NCBI RefSeq assembly: GCF_000012885.1
Contig: NC_007498.2
Coordinates: 3,380,001-3,444,000 of the forward strand
DNA length: 64,000 nucleotides
Source of the DNA: Syntrophotalea carbinolica DSM 2380
GTDB lineage: Bacteria > Desulfobacterota > Desulfuromonadia > Desulfuromonadales > Syntrophotaleaceae
Direction of reading: 5' to 3'
Below are positions 53,580 through 63,727 of the stretch, in pieces. The translations under genes and the position numbers were made by a program. The notes under the pieces were generated by a model that worked only from the letters and a program-made list of their open reading frames with translations, was not told the origin of the DNA and did not search any database. Positions within the stretch are counted from its first letter, which is position 1. Every line of letters begins with the position of its first letter.

Positions 53580-56500
53580 ATGCTTGGCATTCTTTATATC
53601 GCCGCACTGATAGGGAATCTCTTTCCGCTGCCCGGATGCCCGCATGGACAGTTGCTGCTTGCCGGCATCCCCGTGCTGATGATCGTGCGCCTGTACGGCA
53701 CGGGCTGGGGAACCCTGGCAGCGCTGCTGACGCCTCTGTTTGCCCTGTCTTTTGGCAATATGGCACCCCAGGAATGGCTGTGGGTTATAGAAGCGGTTTT
53801 CATCGGCGCCTTCCTGCGCCACGGGGTGAAAAATCTATTCACCGCATCCCTCTTGTTCTGGGGATTGCTGGCATGGCCCATTCAATATCTGCAGTATGGT
53901 CTTCAGTTACAATACCCGACCTTTGCAATGATCCAGGCCATCGGCTGGACAACCTTCAATGGCCTCGGCAACGCAGCGATTGCTTCTATGCTACTACATT
54001 TTCTGCGGCGTAAAAACATCCATTCCCATTCGACCTTCTGTTACCTCGAAACGGAAATCAATGCCGTCGCCGCTGCGTTTCTGTTGCCAGGGGTAGTGAT
54101 TCTGGCCATGAATATTCAAGGCCCCCAGGATTTTATGCGCCCCGGGCTCGAACACGAGGTGACCACCCGGTGCCGGGCTATGCAAAAACGCCTGAATGTC
54201 TTTCATGCAAATCTGGCCTCCAAGTTAGCTGGGCTAACCAGGGCCAGCGCCCAAAACGAGAGTCTGGAAACCAGACTCAACCGATTGCTTCAGCAGGAGA
54301 AGTCTGTGCAGCGGGTTCTTATCTGGGACACCAAAGGAAAGCTGTTGCTCAGCAGTACCGCCGCGGCATACCGCCCGAGATCTCCTGACCCGCTGCGGTC
54401 TTTGGCCGTCGACAAGATACAAACACTGGCCCTTGAAAAAAAACCGACGGTATTTGCACTATCCGGCCCGTCAGCAGGGGCTGTCCCGATGCTGTGCCTG
54501 GGACAGCCCCTCGCAAAAGACAACCGGGCGATCGGCTTCGTACTGGCCAGCATCGATCCGCAAAGCTACATAGGAATCCTGACAACTGACCGCAAAGAGC
54601 GACCGGCCGCCCTGCTCGTCGACGGATCGAACCGGGTTGCGGTCAGCACCAGCCCGGCATGGCATGTTTCCGATCCGCTCACCGCGACACTGTTCGATCC
54701 GGCATCAGCGTTTGACCTGTTGCTTGCCTGGGATCCCGAAGCCAGTCGTGTTTCCAGACTATGGCCGCAACGAGTCGGCGAGCCGACGGAACGTCGGCAA
54801 ACACCTCTGCGCATGGTGATCACCCTGCCCGGGGCGCTGCTCCGGCACCATCTGCATCGCATGCTGCTGGGCAGCATGTCTCTCATGCTGCTCCCCTGCC
54901 TGATCGCCGTGGCCATGGCCTGGCGGGTACACAAAAGGATTATAAAACCGATAAAAAAACTATCGGAAACCACCCGCGACCTACCCGAAAGACTGCGTAA
55001 TGGCGTCGCCCCGGCATGGCCTTCCGCCCCCATCACAGAAGTTAGCGACCTGTCCCGATATTGCCAGCAGGCGGCCCAGGCGCTTGCCACCAGCTATACC
55101 GAACTGGAAAAACAGCGCCGGCACAACACCGACACCCTGGACAACCTGCTGGCCAAGCATCGCTGGGAATCGTTTACCTCCAGCCGGCAGCTGGAAAAGA
55201 CCGCTCGACAGCTGGCAAAAGAAAAACACCAACGACTTCGGGTTCAGGAATTAATCGACAATATCGATGCGGCCGAAAGCCGCTACCAGTTGCTCATCGA
55301 AAACAGCCTGGTCGGTATCTTCGTCTACCAGCATCACCGTTACACTTATGTCAATCCGCGCTTTGCCGAGATCTTCGGCTATACGCCCGAAGAGATTGTC
55401 GACAGTGCCCCCCAGCCGCAACTGGTGCACCCGGACGACCAATTGTTCGTCGACGCCAACAATCTCAAAATCCTCGGAGGAGTCAACGCCAACCATTTGC
55501 GTTACGAGTTCGTCGGGCTGCGCAAAACGGGACAGCCTATCGACGTCGAAATCCTCATCGGTCGCGGCATAAGCGAAGGCCAGCCGGCCCTGATCGGCAG
55601 CCTGCTTGATATCACCGAACGCAAGGAAGCGGAAAAAACCATCGAGCATCTGGCCTTTCACGACCCCTTGACCGGACTGGCCAATCGGCTGCTGTTCATG
55701 GATCGCATCGAGCAGGCCATCGCCCACGCTCACCGCCATCATGAATCCTTCGCCTTGATGTTCCTCGATCTCGATCGGTTCAAGACCATCAATGACTCGC
55801 TGGGCCACTCCGCCGGAGATGCGGCCCTCAAGGAAGTCGCCCAGCGACTGACCACCTGCCTGCGTGAAACCGACACGGTCAGTCGTTTTGGCGGTGACGA
55901 ATTCAACGTCCTGCTGTCGGGACCGAGCCATGAGGAAGAAATCGAACTGATCGCCCACAAAATCCTCAAAAGCCTGGCGTGGCCCTACGATATCAACGAC
56001 CATGAAGTCTTTATGACGTGCAGTATCGGCATTGCCAGTTACCCCAAAGATGGCCGCGAAGCCATCACCCTGGTCAAAAATGCCGACACCGCTTTGTACC
56101 GGGCCAAGGATCTGGGCAGAAACAACTTCCAGTTTTACAGTTCCTCCATGAACGCCCGGGCCCTGGAGAGAATGGCCATGGAGAGCAGCTTGCGCCGCAT
56201 GTTCGAACGCCAGGAACTAAGGGTCCATTATCAACCGCAGGTCGGCCTGCAGAGCGGCCGTATCACCGGCCTTGAGGGGCTGGTGCGATGGGAACATCCG
56301 GTGGGCAACATGATCGCCCCATCGGTCTTCGTGCCCCTGGCCGAGGAAACCGGCCTCATTGTGCCCATGGGGGAATGGGTGCTGCAGGCCGGGTGTTATC
56401 AGCTCAAGACCTGGCTCGACGCCGGATTTGCTCCCATGCGACTGGGGATCAACGTTTCGGCCCACCAACTGCAGAAGAGCGACTTTGCCGAATTGGTGAT

Positions 56501-57005
56501 GCAGGTCCTCAAAGAATGCGACCTGCCCCCGCACTATCTCAATCTGGAAATCACCGAAACCGTCATTATGCACAACATGAACGAAGCGTTTGAAACCCTG
56601 CGCCGACTCCGCGCTGTCGGCATAACCATCTCCATTGACGACTTCGGCACAGGATTTTCCTCCCTGAGCTATCTAAAAGACCTGCCAGCCGACCATCTCA
56701 AAATCGACCGGGCCTTCGTCCAAAACCTGCCTTTCGGCAATAACGAGGCCAACATAGCCCGACATATTATCGAGATGGCCCATGGCCTCAACCTCAAGGT
56801 CATTGCCGAAGGGGTTGAAAACCAGGCTCAGCTCGACTTTCTGCGTGAAGCCGGATGCGACGAAATCCAGGGATTTCTGGTCAGCCGACCGTTGGCGGCC
56901 GAAGATATTACAGAGATTCTTACAAACGACGAAATGCTGCTGAACTTCGAGGAAGACAAAACATGCGGGAAAGATAAGACCGGTTGGGAGAACTGCGCGG
57001 GATAG
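53580..57005 (+). CDS. Membrane PAS-GGDEF-EAL cyclic-di-GMP protein
   Basis: 1141 residues. N-terminal hydrophobic block of about six membrane helices (1-190), a periplasmic sensory region (about 200-420), a membrane helix (MLLGSMSLMLLPCLIAVAMAW, about 422-442), a HAMP-like linker, a PAS domain (about 565-685), GGDEF with intact RFGGDEFNVLLSG (about 770) and EAL (about 870-1125). The EAL signature is EGL in GLEGLVRW, with the catalytic Glu kept, and ISIDDFGTGFSSLSYLK and VIAEGVENQ intact, so both synthesis and hydrolysis of c-di-GMP are possible. The periplasmic signal is unknown. The gene is monocistronic. Confidence 0.93.
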   Translation: MLGILYIAALIGNLFPLPGCPHGQLLLAGIPVLMIVRLYGTGWGTLAALLTPLFALSFGNMAPQEWLWVIEAVFIGAFLRHGVKNLFTASLLFWGLLAWPIQYLQYGLQLQYPTFAMIQAIGWTTFNGLGNAAIASMLLHFLRRKNIHSHSTFCYLETEINAVAAAFLLPGVVILAMNIQGPQDFMRPGLEHEVTTRCRAMQKRLNVFHANLASKLAGLTRASAQNESLETRLNRLLQQEKSVQRVLIWDTKGKLLLSSTAAAYRPRSPDPLRSLAVDKIQTLALEKKPTVFALSGPSAGAVPMLCLGQPLAKDNRAIGFVLASIDPQSYIGILTTDRKERPAALLVDGSNRVAVSTSPAWHVSDPLTATLFDPASAFDLLLAWDPEASRVSRLWPQRVGEPTERRQTPLRMVITLPGALLRHHLHRMLLGSMSLMLLPCLIAVAMAWRVHKRIIKPIKKLSETTRDLPERLRNGVAPAWPSAPITEVSDLSRYCQQAAQALATSYTELEKQRRHNTDTLDNLLAKHRWESFTSSRQLEKTARQLAKEKHQRLRVQELIDNIDAAESRYQLLIENSLVGIFVYQHHRYTYVNPRFAEIFGYTPEEIVDSAPQPQLVHPDDQLFVDANNLKILGGVNANHLRYEFVGLRKTGQPIDVEILIGRGISEGQPALIGSLLDITERKEAEKTIEHLAFHDPLTGLANRLLFMDRIEQAIAHAHRHHESFALMFLDLDRFKTINDSLGHSAGDAALKEVAQRLTTCLRETDTVSRFGGDEFNVLLSGPSHEEEIELIAHKILKSLAWPYDINDHEVFMTCSIGIASYPKDGREAITLVKNADTALYRAKDLGRNNFQFYSSSMNARALERMAMESSLRRMFERQELRVHYQPQVGLQSGRITGLEGLVRWEHPVGNMIAPSVFVPLAEETGLIVPMGEWVLQAGCYQLKTWLDAGFAPMRLGINVSAHQLQKSDFAELVMQVLKECDLPPHYLNLEITETVIMHNMNEAFETLRRLRAVGITISIDDFGTGFSSLSYLKDLPADHLKIDRAFVQNLPFGNNEANIARHIIEMAHGLNLKVIAEGVENQAQLDFLREAGCDEIQGFLVSRPLAAEDITEILTNDEMLLNFEEDKTCGKDKTGWENCAG

Positions 57006-57020
57006 CGGCACGGATAAAGA

Positions 57021-57059
57021 TAAAAAAAGAGGGTTGCGGAACCGTTTCCGCAACCCTCT
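57021..57059 (-). terminator. Terminator of tRNA-Asn
   Basis: A 13-bp stem AGAGGGTTGCGGA (57028-57040) / TCCGCAACCCTCT (57047-57059) followed on the minus strand by T7. It also closes the converging GGDEF/EAL gene. Confidence 0.8.
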
Positions 57060-57067
57060 TGAATTGT

Positions 57068-57143
57068 TGGCTCCCCGGGCCGGACTCGAACCAGCGACAG
57101 GGTGGTTAACAGCCACCTGCTCTACCAACTGAGCTACCAGGGA
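57068..57143 (-). tRNA. tRNA-Asn (anticodon GTT)
   Basis: 76 nt on the minus strand, starting TCCCTGGTAGCTCAGTTGG and ending with encoded CCA. The anticodon stem-loop reads GTGGCTGTTAACCAC, anticodon GTT, and the T arm is GCTGGTTCGAGTCCGGC. The 7-bp acceptor stem TCCCTGG/CCGGGGA has one G-T pair. Downstream is a strong terminator. Confidence 0.97.
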
Positions 57144-57360
57144 TCGTTCCTTCGTCAGGGCTTCAAAAACAACCATGCCGAAGTGAGTTGTGTTTATACA
57201 TGGCTAAGAAAAAAATGTCAAGCATGAAAAAACCGCGCAGCAATTTTTTTCCGAGCGGCTTTAAAGCCCCCGGAAATGGCGACAATTGACCATAACGCGG
57301 TGACTGCACCGGTACAAAACCGCGATACGTCAACCTGCCTCCAGCCTTAAGTCATGCAAG

Positions 57361-58590
57361 TCAAGGAGCGACTTTTCGGTTGGCCAGGCTTCTCTCAATA
57401 ATACTGTAGAGGCGGTCGGAGGCGATGGGTTTACTCAGATAGTCGTCCATCCCCGCCTCCAGGCACATGCTGCGGTCCTGAACGGCAGCATGGGCGGTCA
57501 TACCGACAATGGGCAGTGACGACATGCGGAGGGTCTGTTCTCGACGACGTATGCGCCGCGTCGTCTCAAGACCGTCGAGACGCGGCATGCGGATATCCAT
57601 CAACACCAGGTCAAACCGGTTGGCCTGAAAAGATTCCAGGGCCTGCAGACCGTCCGAAACGGCTGTCACCTGCCAACCGCGCTGCTGTAAGAGCAATTCC
57701 ACCAGCCTGCGAATGGCATCGTCGTCTTCCACCAGCAGAATACGCACGGTGGACAGGTCACGCTGCATATCCGGCATGTCCTCAGCTACATGCGGCTCGC
57801 TTTCGACCTTTTCATAACCGGTGGGCAGCCCCACAGGCACCGCCAACACCTGAATATTTTGCTCTTGCGAACCCGGCTTTGGCCACAAAGCCCCGCCGAG
57901 GGCGGCGGCCAGATTGCAGGCAAGCGCCGAAGCCAGCCCCACCTGGCGGAAGGCGCGCATCGGAATGTGGGCCATGGTACCGCAGGACTTCAGTAAGTCG
58001 ACCCGTTCCCGGTCTTCCAAAAGCCGGCCCGGCGTCCCGATGGTCACCAACAGCATGCTTTGACCTTCTCGCGTTTCCAGATCCAGATGCAGAGCAACGC
58101 AACGGTTCCGGCTATGCTTAAGAAAAATATCGATCAGACTCATGCTCAAATGGGCGATGCGATTACCGTCGCCCATCATGATCTCGGGCACCCGGGAATC
58201 AACATCGAGGGTAATTTCGGCGCTACCGACCCTGGTCAATTCGTGCAGCATCTCCCGGGCCCACGGCCGCACCTCAAATGCACTGTTTTCAGGCTGCAGC
58301 CGCCCCGCTTCCATACGGGCCAGATCATGCAGATCTTCAATCAGGCGCAACATGCTTCGGGCTGAAGCGTTGGCCAACTCCAGAGCACTGCGCTGGTCAG
58401 CCGCCAGGTCGCCTGCCAAAACCAGCTCCAGCATCCCCATGGTTCCGGCCAATGGGGTGCGCAATTCATGACCTAACAGAGACAACAATTCATTCATGGC
58501 GAAAAAAGGCGATTCAGGCTCCTCGCCGCTCCCTGAATTTTGCGTCCGATCGCAGGATTTTTTTTCTGACGAACAATCTGAAGGGTTCAT
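57361..58590 (-). CDS. Hybrid histidine kinase-receiver protein with degenerate ATPase domain
   Basis: 409 residues from the ATG at 58590 (GAGGG site); the frame extends upstream without signal. HisKA: LLSLLGHELRTPLAGTMGML, with His in the HELRTP box (about residue 40). The following ATP-binding domain lacks key boxes: RIAHLSMSLIDIFLKHS where an N-box with Asn would be, and TIGTPGRLLED in place of DxGxG. The C-terminal receiver (about 285-400) is intact, with EDDD, LMDIRMP (phosphoacceptor Asp) and YLSKP. It may act as a phosphatase, relay or decoy instead of a kinase. Confidence 0.8.
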   Translation of the reverse strand: MNPSDCSSEKKSCDRTQNSGSGEEPESPFFAMNELLSLLGHELRTPLAGTMGMLELVLAGDLAADQRSALELANASARSMLRLIEDLHDLARMEAGRLQPENSAFEVRPWAREMLHELTRVGSAEITLDVDSRVPEIMMGDGNRIAHLSMSLIDIFLKHSRNRCVALHLDLETREGQSMLLVTIGTPGRLLEDRERVDLLKSCGTMAHIPMRAFRQVGLASALACNLAAALGGALWPKPGSQEQNIQVLAVPVGLPTGYEKVESEPHVAEDMPDMQRDLSTVRILLVEDDDAIRRLVELLLQQRGWQVTAVSDGLQALESFQANRFDLVLMDIRMPRLDGLETTRRIRRREQTLRMSSLPIVGMTAHAAVQDRSMCLEAGMDDYLSKPIASDRLYSIIERSLANRKVAP

Positions 58591-58817
58591 ACGCCCTCGT
58601 GCGGTATGGGTAACTGATGCGTTTGAAATCACGACACCCCCGAGGTTTCCGACTGAAAAATACATCACCGACATTATAACAGATACGGACTGATTTGGAT
58701 AATTACCTTTGACATCGGCAATGTAGCGTATACCTATCATTTGCCCATTTTCATAAGTGACCTTTGGTGCTAGATTAGGCGACCGAACAGCCACTTTTTT
58801 CACAGGAGGAATTGCAT

Positions 58818-59627
58818 ATGTACCGCACCATCCGCTCCACCGTCCGTCTGGGCAGCCTGGCCCTGGTAGCCACCGCGCTCATGCTGTCTCCGACCCTGGC
58901 CTCCGGCAAAGCCGCCAAGCCGAGCCCCGATGCCACCCTGGTCATGCTCAAGGAGGGCAATGCCCGTTTCGTTGCCGGCAAATCGATCCACCCCCACAGC
59001 GATACCAAGCGCCTGATCCAGGCCGGTAGCGAAAACCAGGGGGATCACGCCTATGCTACGGTTATCACCTGCTCCGATTCGCGCGTACCGGTCGAAGCTA
59101 TCTTCGATGCCGGCATCATGGACATTTTCGTCATCCGTGTCGCCGGCAACGTGGTCGACACCGACGAGGCCGGTTCCATCGAATACGGTCTGGCCCATGT
59201 CAACACCCCGGTGCTGGTGGTCCTCGGCCACACCCAGTGCGGCGCCGTCACCGCTGTCACTCATGCCGTGCACGGCACCGGCCATGCCCTGGAACGCAAC
59301 ATTCCGCCTTTGGTCGACAATATCCAGCCGGCGGTTGAAAAAGCCATTGCCGAGCACCCTGAAGCGCATGGCGACAAAGTTATCCCCTACGCCATTGTGG
59401 AAAATGTCTGGCAGGGCATTGAAGATCTGTTCATGAGAAGCCCCGCCAGCCGTGAACTGGTCAAGAGCGGCAAAGTCAAGGTCGTCGGCGCCATCTACGA
59501 TGTCGGCACCGGTAAAGTGGCCTGGCTCGACGAAGCCCAGACCGACAAAATCCTCGCCAAGGTCGAAGCTTCTCCGGCTAAGGCCGTTAACGCCATGGCC
59601 GGCGAAGAACCCCATAAAAAGCACTAA
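58818..59627 (+). CDS. Periplasmic beta-class carbonic anhydrase
   Basis: 269 residues from the ATG at 58818, with AGGAGGA ahead. An N-terminal signal peptide (RTIRSTVRLGSLALVATALMLSPTLASG in part, cleaved near Ala-Ser-Gly) sends it to the periplasm. Zinc ligands of the beta class are present: Cys and Asp in TCSDSRVPVEA and His and Cys in GHTQCGAVTAVTHAV. It interconverts CO2 and bicarbonate. Export of a beta-class enzyme is less common but known. It stands before the sucAB operon. Confidence 0.9.
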   Translation: MYRTIRSTVRLGSLALVATALMLSPTLASGKAAKPSPDATLVMLKEGNARFVAGKSIHPHSDTKRLIQAGSENQGDHAYATVITCSDSRVPVEAIFDAGIMDIFVIRVAGNVVDTDEAGSIEYGLAHVNTPVLVVLGHTQCGAVTAVTHAVHGTGHALERNIPPLVDNIQPAVEKAIAEHPEAHGDKVIPYAIVENVWQGIEDLFMRSPASRELVKSGKVKVVGAIYDVGTGKVAWLDEAQTDKILAKVEASPAKAVNAMAGEEPHKKH

Positions 59628-59637
59628 GTCCAGCCAG

Positions 59638-59664
59638 CGGCGGCTCTCATCGTGAGGGCCGCCG
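59638..59664 (+). terminator. Hairpin after the carbonic anhydrase gene
   Basis: CGGCGGCTCTC (59638-59648) pairs with GAGGGCCGCCG (59654-59664) with one mismatch. The T-run after it is short, so it may be a weak terminator. Confidence 0.45.
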
Positions 59665-59790
59665 ATTTACCCGGTTTAAGAAATCGTTGCTCAATACGGT
59701 CAAGTTGTTATAATTACGGGGCTATCGGCATCATGCTCCCCCTGCCCGCGCCGCGGCCGGGTGGATTGGCGTGATGAATGGAGGGATAGG

Positions 59791-62514
59791 ATGTCGTTTC
59801 TCGCCAACCTCAGCCCGGCATGGATCGAAACACTGTATCGCCAGTGGCAGCAAAATCCCGAGCAACTGCCTTTGGATTGGCAGGCGTTTTTCGACGGCTT
59901 CGATACCGGCCGCCAATCGGTACCCATCCCCCCCCTGGCCTGCCTGACACCGGAAGTCACTTTCAAGCAGTCCGCCGTCGACGCCCTCATCAATCGATAC
60001 CGCGAACTGGGACACCTGCTGGCCTGTACCGATCCGTTATCGCCCTGCCAAACCGACCATCCCCTGCTGACCCCGGCGGCCTTCGGCCTCGACCACGAGG
60101 ATCTGGATCGCAGCTTTCACGCCAAAGGGCTCGACCGCAAGGACACGGCATCCCTGCGGGAAATCCTCTCCACGCTCAAGGACACCTACTGCCATGCCAC
60201 CGGCGTGGAATTCATGCACATCGTGGAACCGTCCGAACGTCTGTGGCTGCAGAAACGGCTGGAAAGCGAGCACAATCACCTCCGGCCGTCCATGGAGGAT
60301 CGCTACGCCATCCTGCAGAAGTTACAGCAGGCAGCCCTGTTTGAACGCTTTCTGCACCGCCAGTTCCCCGGCCAGAAACGCTTTTCCCTCGAGGGAGGCG
60401 AGGTGCTGATTCCGGTATTGGAACGCGCCATACGCCGGGCGGCCTCCCTGGGAGCACGCGATATCGTGCTCGGCATGCCGCACCGCGGGCGACTTAACGT
60501 GCTGGCCAACATTTTTGCCAAACCGCTGGAAAACATCTTTGCCGAATTCTCCGACAATGCCGAGTTCCATTTTGTCGGCGAAGGGGATGTCAAGTACCAC
60601 AAAGGGTTTTCCGCCGACTTGACACTGCCGGACGACCGGATCGTGCACCTGACCATGGCCTCCAATCCCAGTCACCTCGAAGCCGTCAACCCGGTGGTGG
60701 AGGGCAAAGCCCGCGCCAGGCAGGATGTCTTCGGCCGCGACGGCGCCAAGCATGTGCTGCCGATTCTGATCCATGGCGATGCGGCCTTTTCCGGCCAAGG
60801 CATCGTGCCCGAAACCCTCAATCTGTCCCAACTCGAAGGCTTCGGCACCGGCGGCACCCTGCACATCGTGCTCAACAACCAGATCGGCTTTACCACGGTG
60901 CCGGAGGATGCCCGCTCGACGCCATACGCCACCGATGTGGCCAAAATGCTTACGATTCCCATCTTCCACGTGCACGGCGAAAACCCGGAAGCCGCCATCC
61001 ATGCCGTGGAACTGGCCCTCGAGTATCGTCAACGCTTCGGCCGGGACGTGCTGCTGGAGATTATCTGCTACCGGCGACATGGCCATAACGAGGGGGATGA
61101 ACCTTATTTTACCCAACCCCTCATGTATCAGGCCATCAAACAACGCCCTCCGGTCCATGAAATCTATCAAAATCAATTACTGGAAGAGGGGCTGGACAAG
61201 GAGCGGATGCGGCAGCAGGCCGAACAAATACAGGAAGATCTGGATGCGGCCCTACAGCGCCGCCACCAACCCGTCGACCTCGGCTTTCAAGGCAAGTGGG
61301 GAAATATCGAACGGAACTATTCCGCCCTCACCCCCGCCACCGCGGTAGCGGCAGCAAAGTTGCAGGGCCTGGCTGAAAAACTGGCCCGCCTGCCCGACCA
61401 TTTCACCCCCGATCCTCGCATCCGCAACCTTCTCGACAAACGCAAGGCATCGGTATTGGAGGATGGCGGACAACTGGACTGGGCCACGGCTGAAGCCCTC
61501 GCCTTTGCCAGTCTTCTCGGAGAAGGACACAGCGTTCGCATGTCGGGACAGGACTGCCGCCGCGGCACCTTCAGCCAACGGCATCTGGTGCAGATGGATA
61601 GCCACTCCGGTGAAAGCTTTATGCCCATGGCCACCCTGTGTGACACTCCGGCTGATTTCTGCGCCTATGACAGCACCCTGTCGGAAGCTGCCATCCTCGG
61701 CTTCGAATACGGCTATTCCCTGGAACGGCCCAACGGACTGACCCTCTGGGAAGCCCAATTCGGCGATTTCGTCAACGGAGCTCAAGTCATCACCGACCAA
61801 TTCATCAGCAGCGGCCAGCGCAAGTGGAACCGGGTCAGCGGCCTGGTCATGCTGCTGCCGCACGGATACGAGGGCCAAGGTCCGGAACATTCCAGCGCCC
61901 GAATCGAACGTTTTCTGCAAAGCTGCGCCGAGAACAATCTGCTGATTGCGCAACCGACCACGCCGGCTCAGTATTTCCATCTGCTGCGGCGCCAGCTCAA
62001 GCTCCCCTTCCGCAAGCCGCTGATCATCTTCACCCCCAAAAGCCTGCTACGCCATCCCTGCTGTCGCAGCACACTGGATGAATTGAGCAACGGGCATTTC
62101 TGCGAAATCCTGCCCGATACGCAGCCATCAGGCAAGACCGATACGCTGTTATTATGCAGCGGCAAGATCTACCATGAACTGCAGGCACAGCGCGAAACAC
62201 AGCAACGGCAAGACGTTGCCATCATTCGCATCGAGCAACTCTATCCGCTGCGCGAGGATCTGCTGAAAGAAGCAATGCGACCCCATGCCGGAGCGCGACG
62301 CCAGCTGTGGGTTCAGGAGGAGCCGCGCAACATGGGCGCATGGTCGTTTATTGCCCCCAGGCTGGCCGAGATTCTGGGACGCTGGCCGGAATTCTGCGGC
62401 CGACCGGAAGCTGCGGCACCTGCCGGCGGCTCCTACCGGCAGTTCAAGGTGGAACAACAACGCATCGTCGAAACAGCTCTGGAAATCGCAACGTCATCCG
62501 AACCGACTGTCTGA
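59791..62514 (+). CDS. sucA: 2-oxoglutarate dehydrogenase E1 component SucA
   Basis: 907 residues, a typical length, from the ATG at 59791 with a GGAGG-type site. The N-terminus SFLANLSPAWIETLYRQWQQNPEQLPLDW matches the family E2-binding start. Thiamine-diphosphate features: GMPHRGRLNVLAN (about residue 230), HGDAAFSGQGIV, LNNQIGFTT and the E1-specific RRHGHNEGDEP. A C-terminal transketolase-like half follows. It decarboxylates 2-oxoglutarate and passes the succinyl group to SucB. The stop is 22 bp from sucB. Confidence 0.96.
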   Translation: MSFLANLSPAWIETLYRQWQQNPEQLPLDWQAFFDGFDTGRQSVPIPPLACLTPEVTFKQSAVDALINRYRELGHLLACTDPLSPCQTDHPLLTPAAFGLDHEDLDRSFHAKGLDRKDTASLREILSTLKDTYCHATGVEFMHIVEPSERLWLQKRLESEHNHLRPSMEDRYAILQKLQQAALFERFLHRQFPGQKRFSLEGGEVLIPVLERAIRRAASLGARDIVLGMPHRGRLNVLANIFAKPLENIFAEFSDNAEFHFVGEGDVKYHKGFSADLTLPDDRIVHLTMASNPSHLEAVNPVVEGKARARQDVFGRDGAKHVLPILIHGDAAFSGQGIVPETLNLSQLEGFGTGGTLHIVLNNQIGFTTVPEDARSTPYATDVAKMLTIPIFHVHGENPEAAIHAVELALEYRQRFGRDVLLEIICYRRHGHNEGDEPYFTQPLMYQAIKQRPPVHEIYQNQLLEEGLDKERMRQQAEQIQEDLDAALQRRHQPVDLGFQGKWGNIERNYSALTPATAVAAAKLQGLAEKLARLPDHFTPDPRIRNLLDKRKASVLEDGGQLDWATAEALAFASLLGEGHSVRMSGQDCRRGTFSQRHLVQMDSHSGESFMPMATLCDTPADFCAYDSTLSEAAILGFEYGYSLERPNGLTLWEAQFGDFVNGAQVITDQFISSGQRKWNRVSGLVMLLPHGYEGQGPEHSSARIERFLQSCAENNLLIAQPTTPAQYFHLLRRQLKLPFRKPLIIFTPKSLLRHPCCRSTLDELSNGHFCEILPDTQPSGKTDTLLLCSGKIYHELQAQRETQQRQDVAIIRIEQLYPLREDLLKEAMRPHAGARRQLWVQEEPRNMGAWSFIAPRLAEILGRWPEFCGRPEAAAPAGGSYRQFKVEQQRIVETALEIATSSEPTV

Positions 62515-62536
62515 ATACCTACGCGAGGAAGACTCC

Positions 62537-63727
62537 ATGGATATCCGCATCCCCGAAATCGGCGAATCGATCATCGAAGCCAAACTGGCCAAATGGCACT
62601 GCCAGGATGGCGCACAGGTGCAGAAGGACGATCTTCTGTGCGAGTTGGAAACGGACAAAATCACCCTGGAACTGTTTGCAGAAACGGATGGCGTTGTCAC
62701 TCTGCGCACCGAGGAGGGCGAAACCGTACCGATCGGAACGGTCATCGCCGTCCTGACCGAAGAAGCCGGTCAGGCGCAAACCACCGAGCCCCTGGAACCG
62801 TCGGAGCCACCGCCTTCCGACACGCAACCGGCCGAATACCCCGCTGCCGGGCAGGAAACCGCTGAACCGGAACCAAAACCTCCCAGACCGCAGAAGCAGA
62901 GTGCCGTCCCACAGACCGAGACCGAGACCGAAGCATCACCGGAGCCTATCGAACCTGCCATCCCGCAACCCGGGGCTCCTTTTCCAAACATGGAGGAAGA
63001 CCTGGGCGACCATGACTCCGGAGACGAAGAGCGCCTCAGCCACCGCGAGCCTCTTTCTCCCCTGCGGCAGACCGTTGCCAGAAGACTGCTGGCGGCACGC
63101 CAGCAGACCGCCATGGCTACGACCATCAACGAAGCCGACCTGTCACGGATCATGGAGCTGCGCAGCCAGTATGGCGAGCGTTTTATGGAACGGAACGGCA
63201 TCAAACTCGGACTGATGTCTTTCTTCGTCAAAGCCTGCGTGGAAGCGCTGCGCGAATTTCCCGTTATTAACGCCCGTCTGGAAGAAGAGGCCATCGTTTA
63301 TCAGCATTTCTACGATATCGGCATCGCCGTCGCCACGGACCAGGGACTGGTCGCGCCGGTGTTGCTGAATGCCGACCGCCTGAACTTTGCCGACATCGAG
63401 AAACAGATTGCCGAACTGGCCGAAAAAGCGCGCAAACACCGCCTGGCGCTGGCCGACCTGCAAGGCGGCACCTTCTCCATCAGCAATGGCGGGGTGTACG
63501 GCTCGCTGCTCAGCACCCCTCTTTTAAACCCGCCGCAAAGCGCCATTCTCGGCATGCACAGCATTCAGCAGCGCCCGGTGGTGCGCGACGATCAGATCGT
63601 CGCCCGGCCCATGATGTACCTGGCGTTGAGCTACGACCACCGGTTGATCGACGGGCGCGATGCGGTGAATTTTTTAAAACGGGTGGTGGAACGGGTGGAG
63701 GAACCGGAGGAGTCGTTGCTTGAATAG
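62537..63727 (+). CDS. sucB: 2-oxoglutarate dehydrogenase E2 (dihydrolipoyl succinyltransferase) SucB, no peripheral-subunit-binding domain seen
   Basis: 396 residues, starting with a lipoyl domain: MDIRIPEIGESIIEAKLAKW and ELETDKITLEL, where Lys41 would be lipoylated. A long Pro/Glu/Thr-rich linker (about 76-160) follows. The catalytic domain starts SPLRQTVARRLLAARQQTA and ends with SYDHRLIDGRDAVNFL (active-site His/Asp). The usual 35-residue peripheral-subunit-binding motif between lipoyl and catalytic parts is not visible. No E3 gene is next to it. Downstream is a GC hairpin at 63730-63747. Confidence 0.92.
   Translation: MDIRIPEIGESIIEAKLAKWHCQDGAQVQKDDLLCELETDKITLELFAETDGVVTLRTEEGETVPIGTVIAVLTEEAGQAQTTEPLEPSEPPPSDTQPAEYPAAGQETAEPEPKPPRPQKQSAVPQTETETEASPEPIEPAIPQPGAPFPNMEEDLGDHDSGDEERLSHREPLSPLRQTVARRLLAARQQTAMATTINEADLSRIMELRSQYGERFMERNGIKLGLMSFFVKACVEALREFPVINARLEEEAIVYQHFYDIGIAVATDQGLVAPVLLNADRLNFADIEKQIAELAEKARKHRLALADLQGGTFSISNGGVYGSLLSTPLLNPPQSAILGMHSIQQRPVVRDDQIVARPMMYLALSYDHRLIDGRDAVNFLKRVVERVEEPEESLLE

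Noticed and set aside
60322-61176. Minus-strand frame of 284 codons inside sucA
   Set aside because: Antisense to conserved E1 coding sequence with no start signal.
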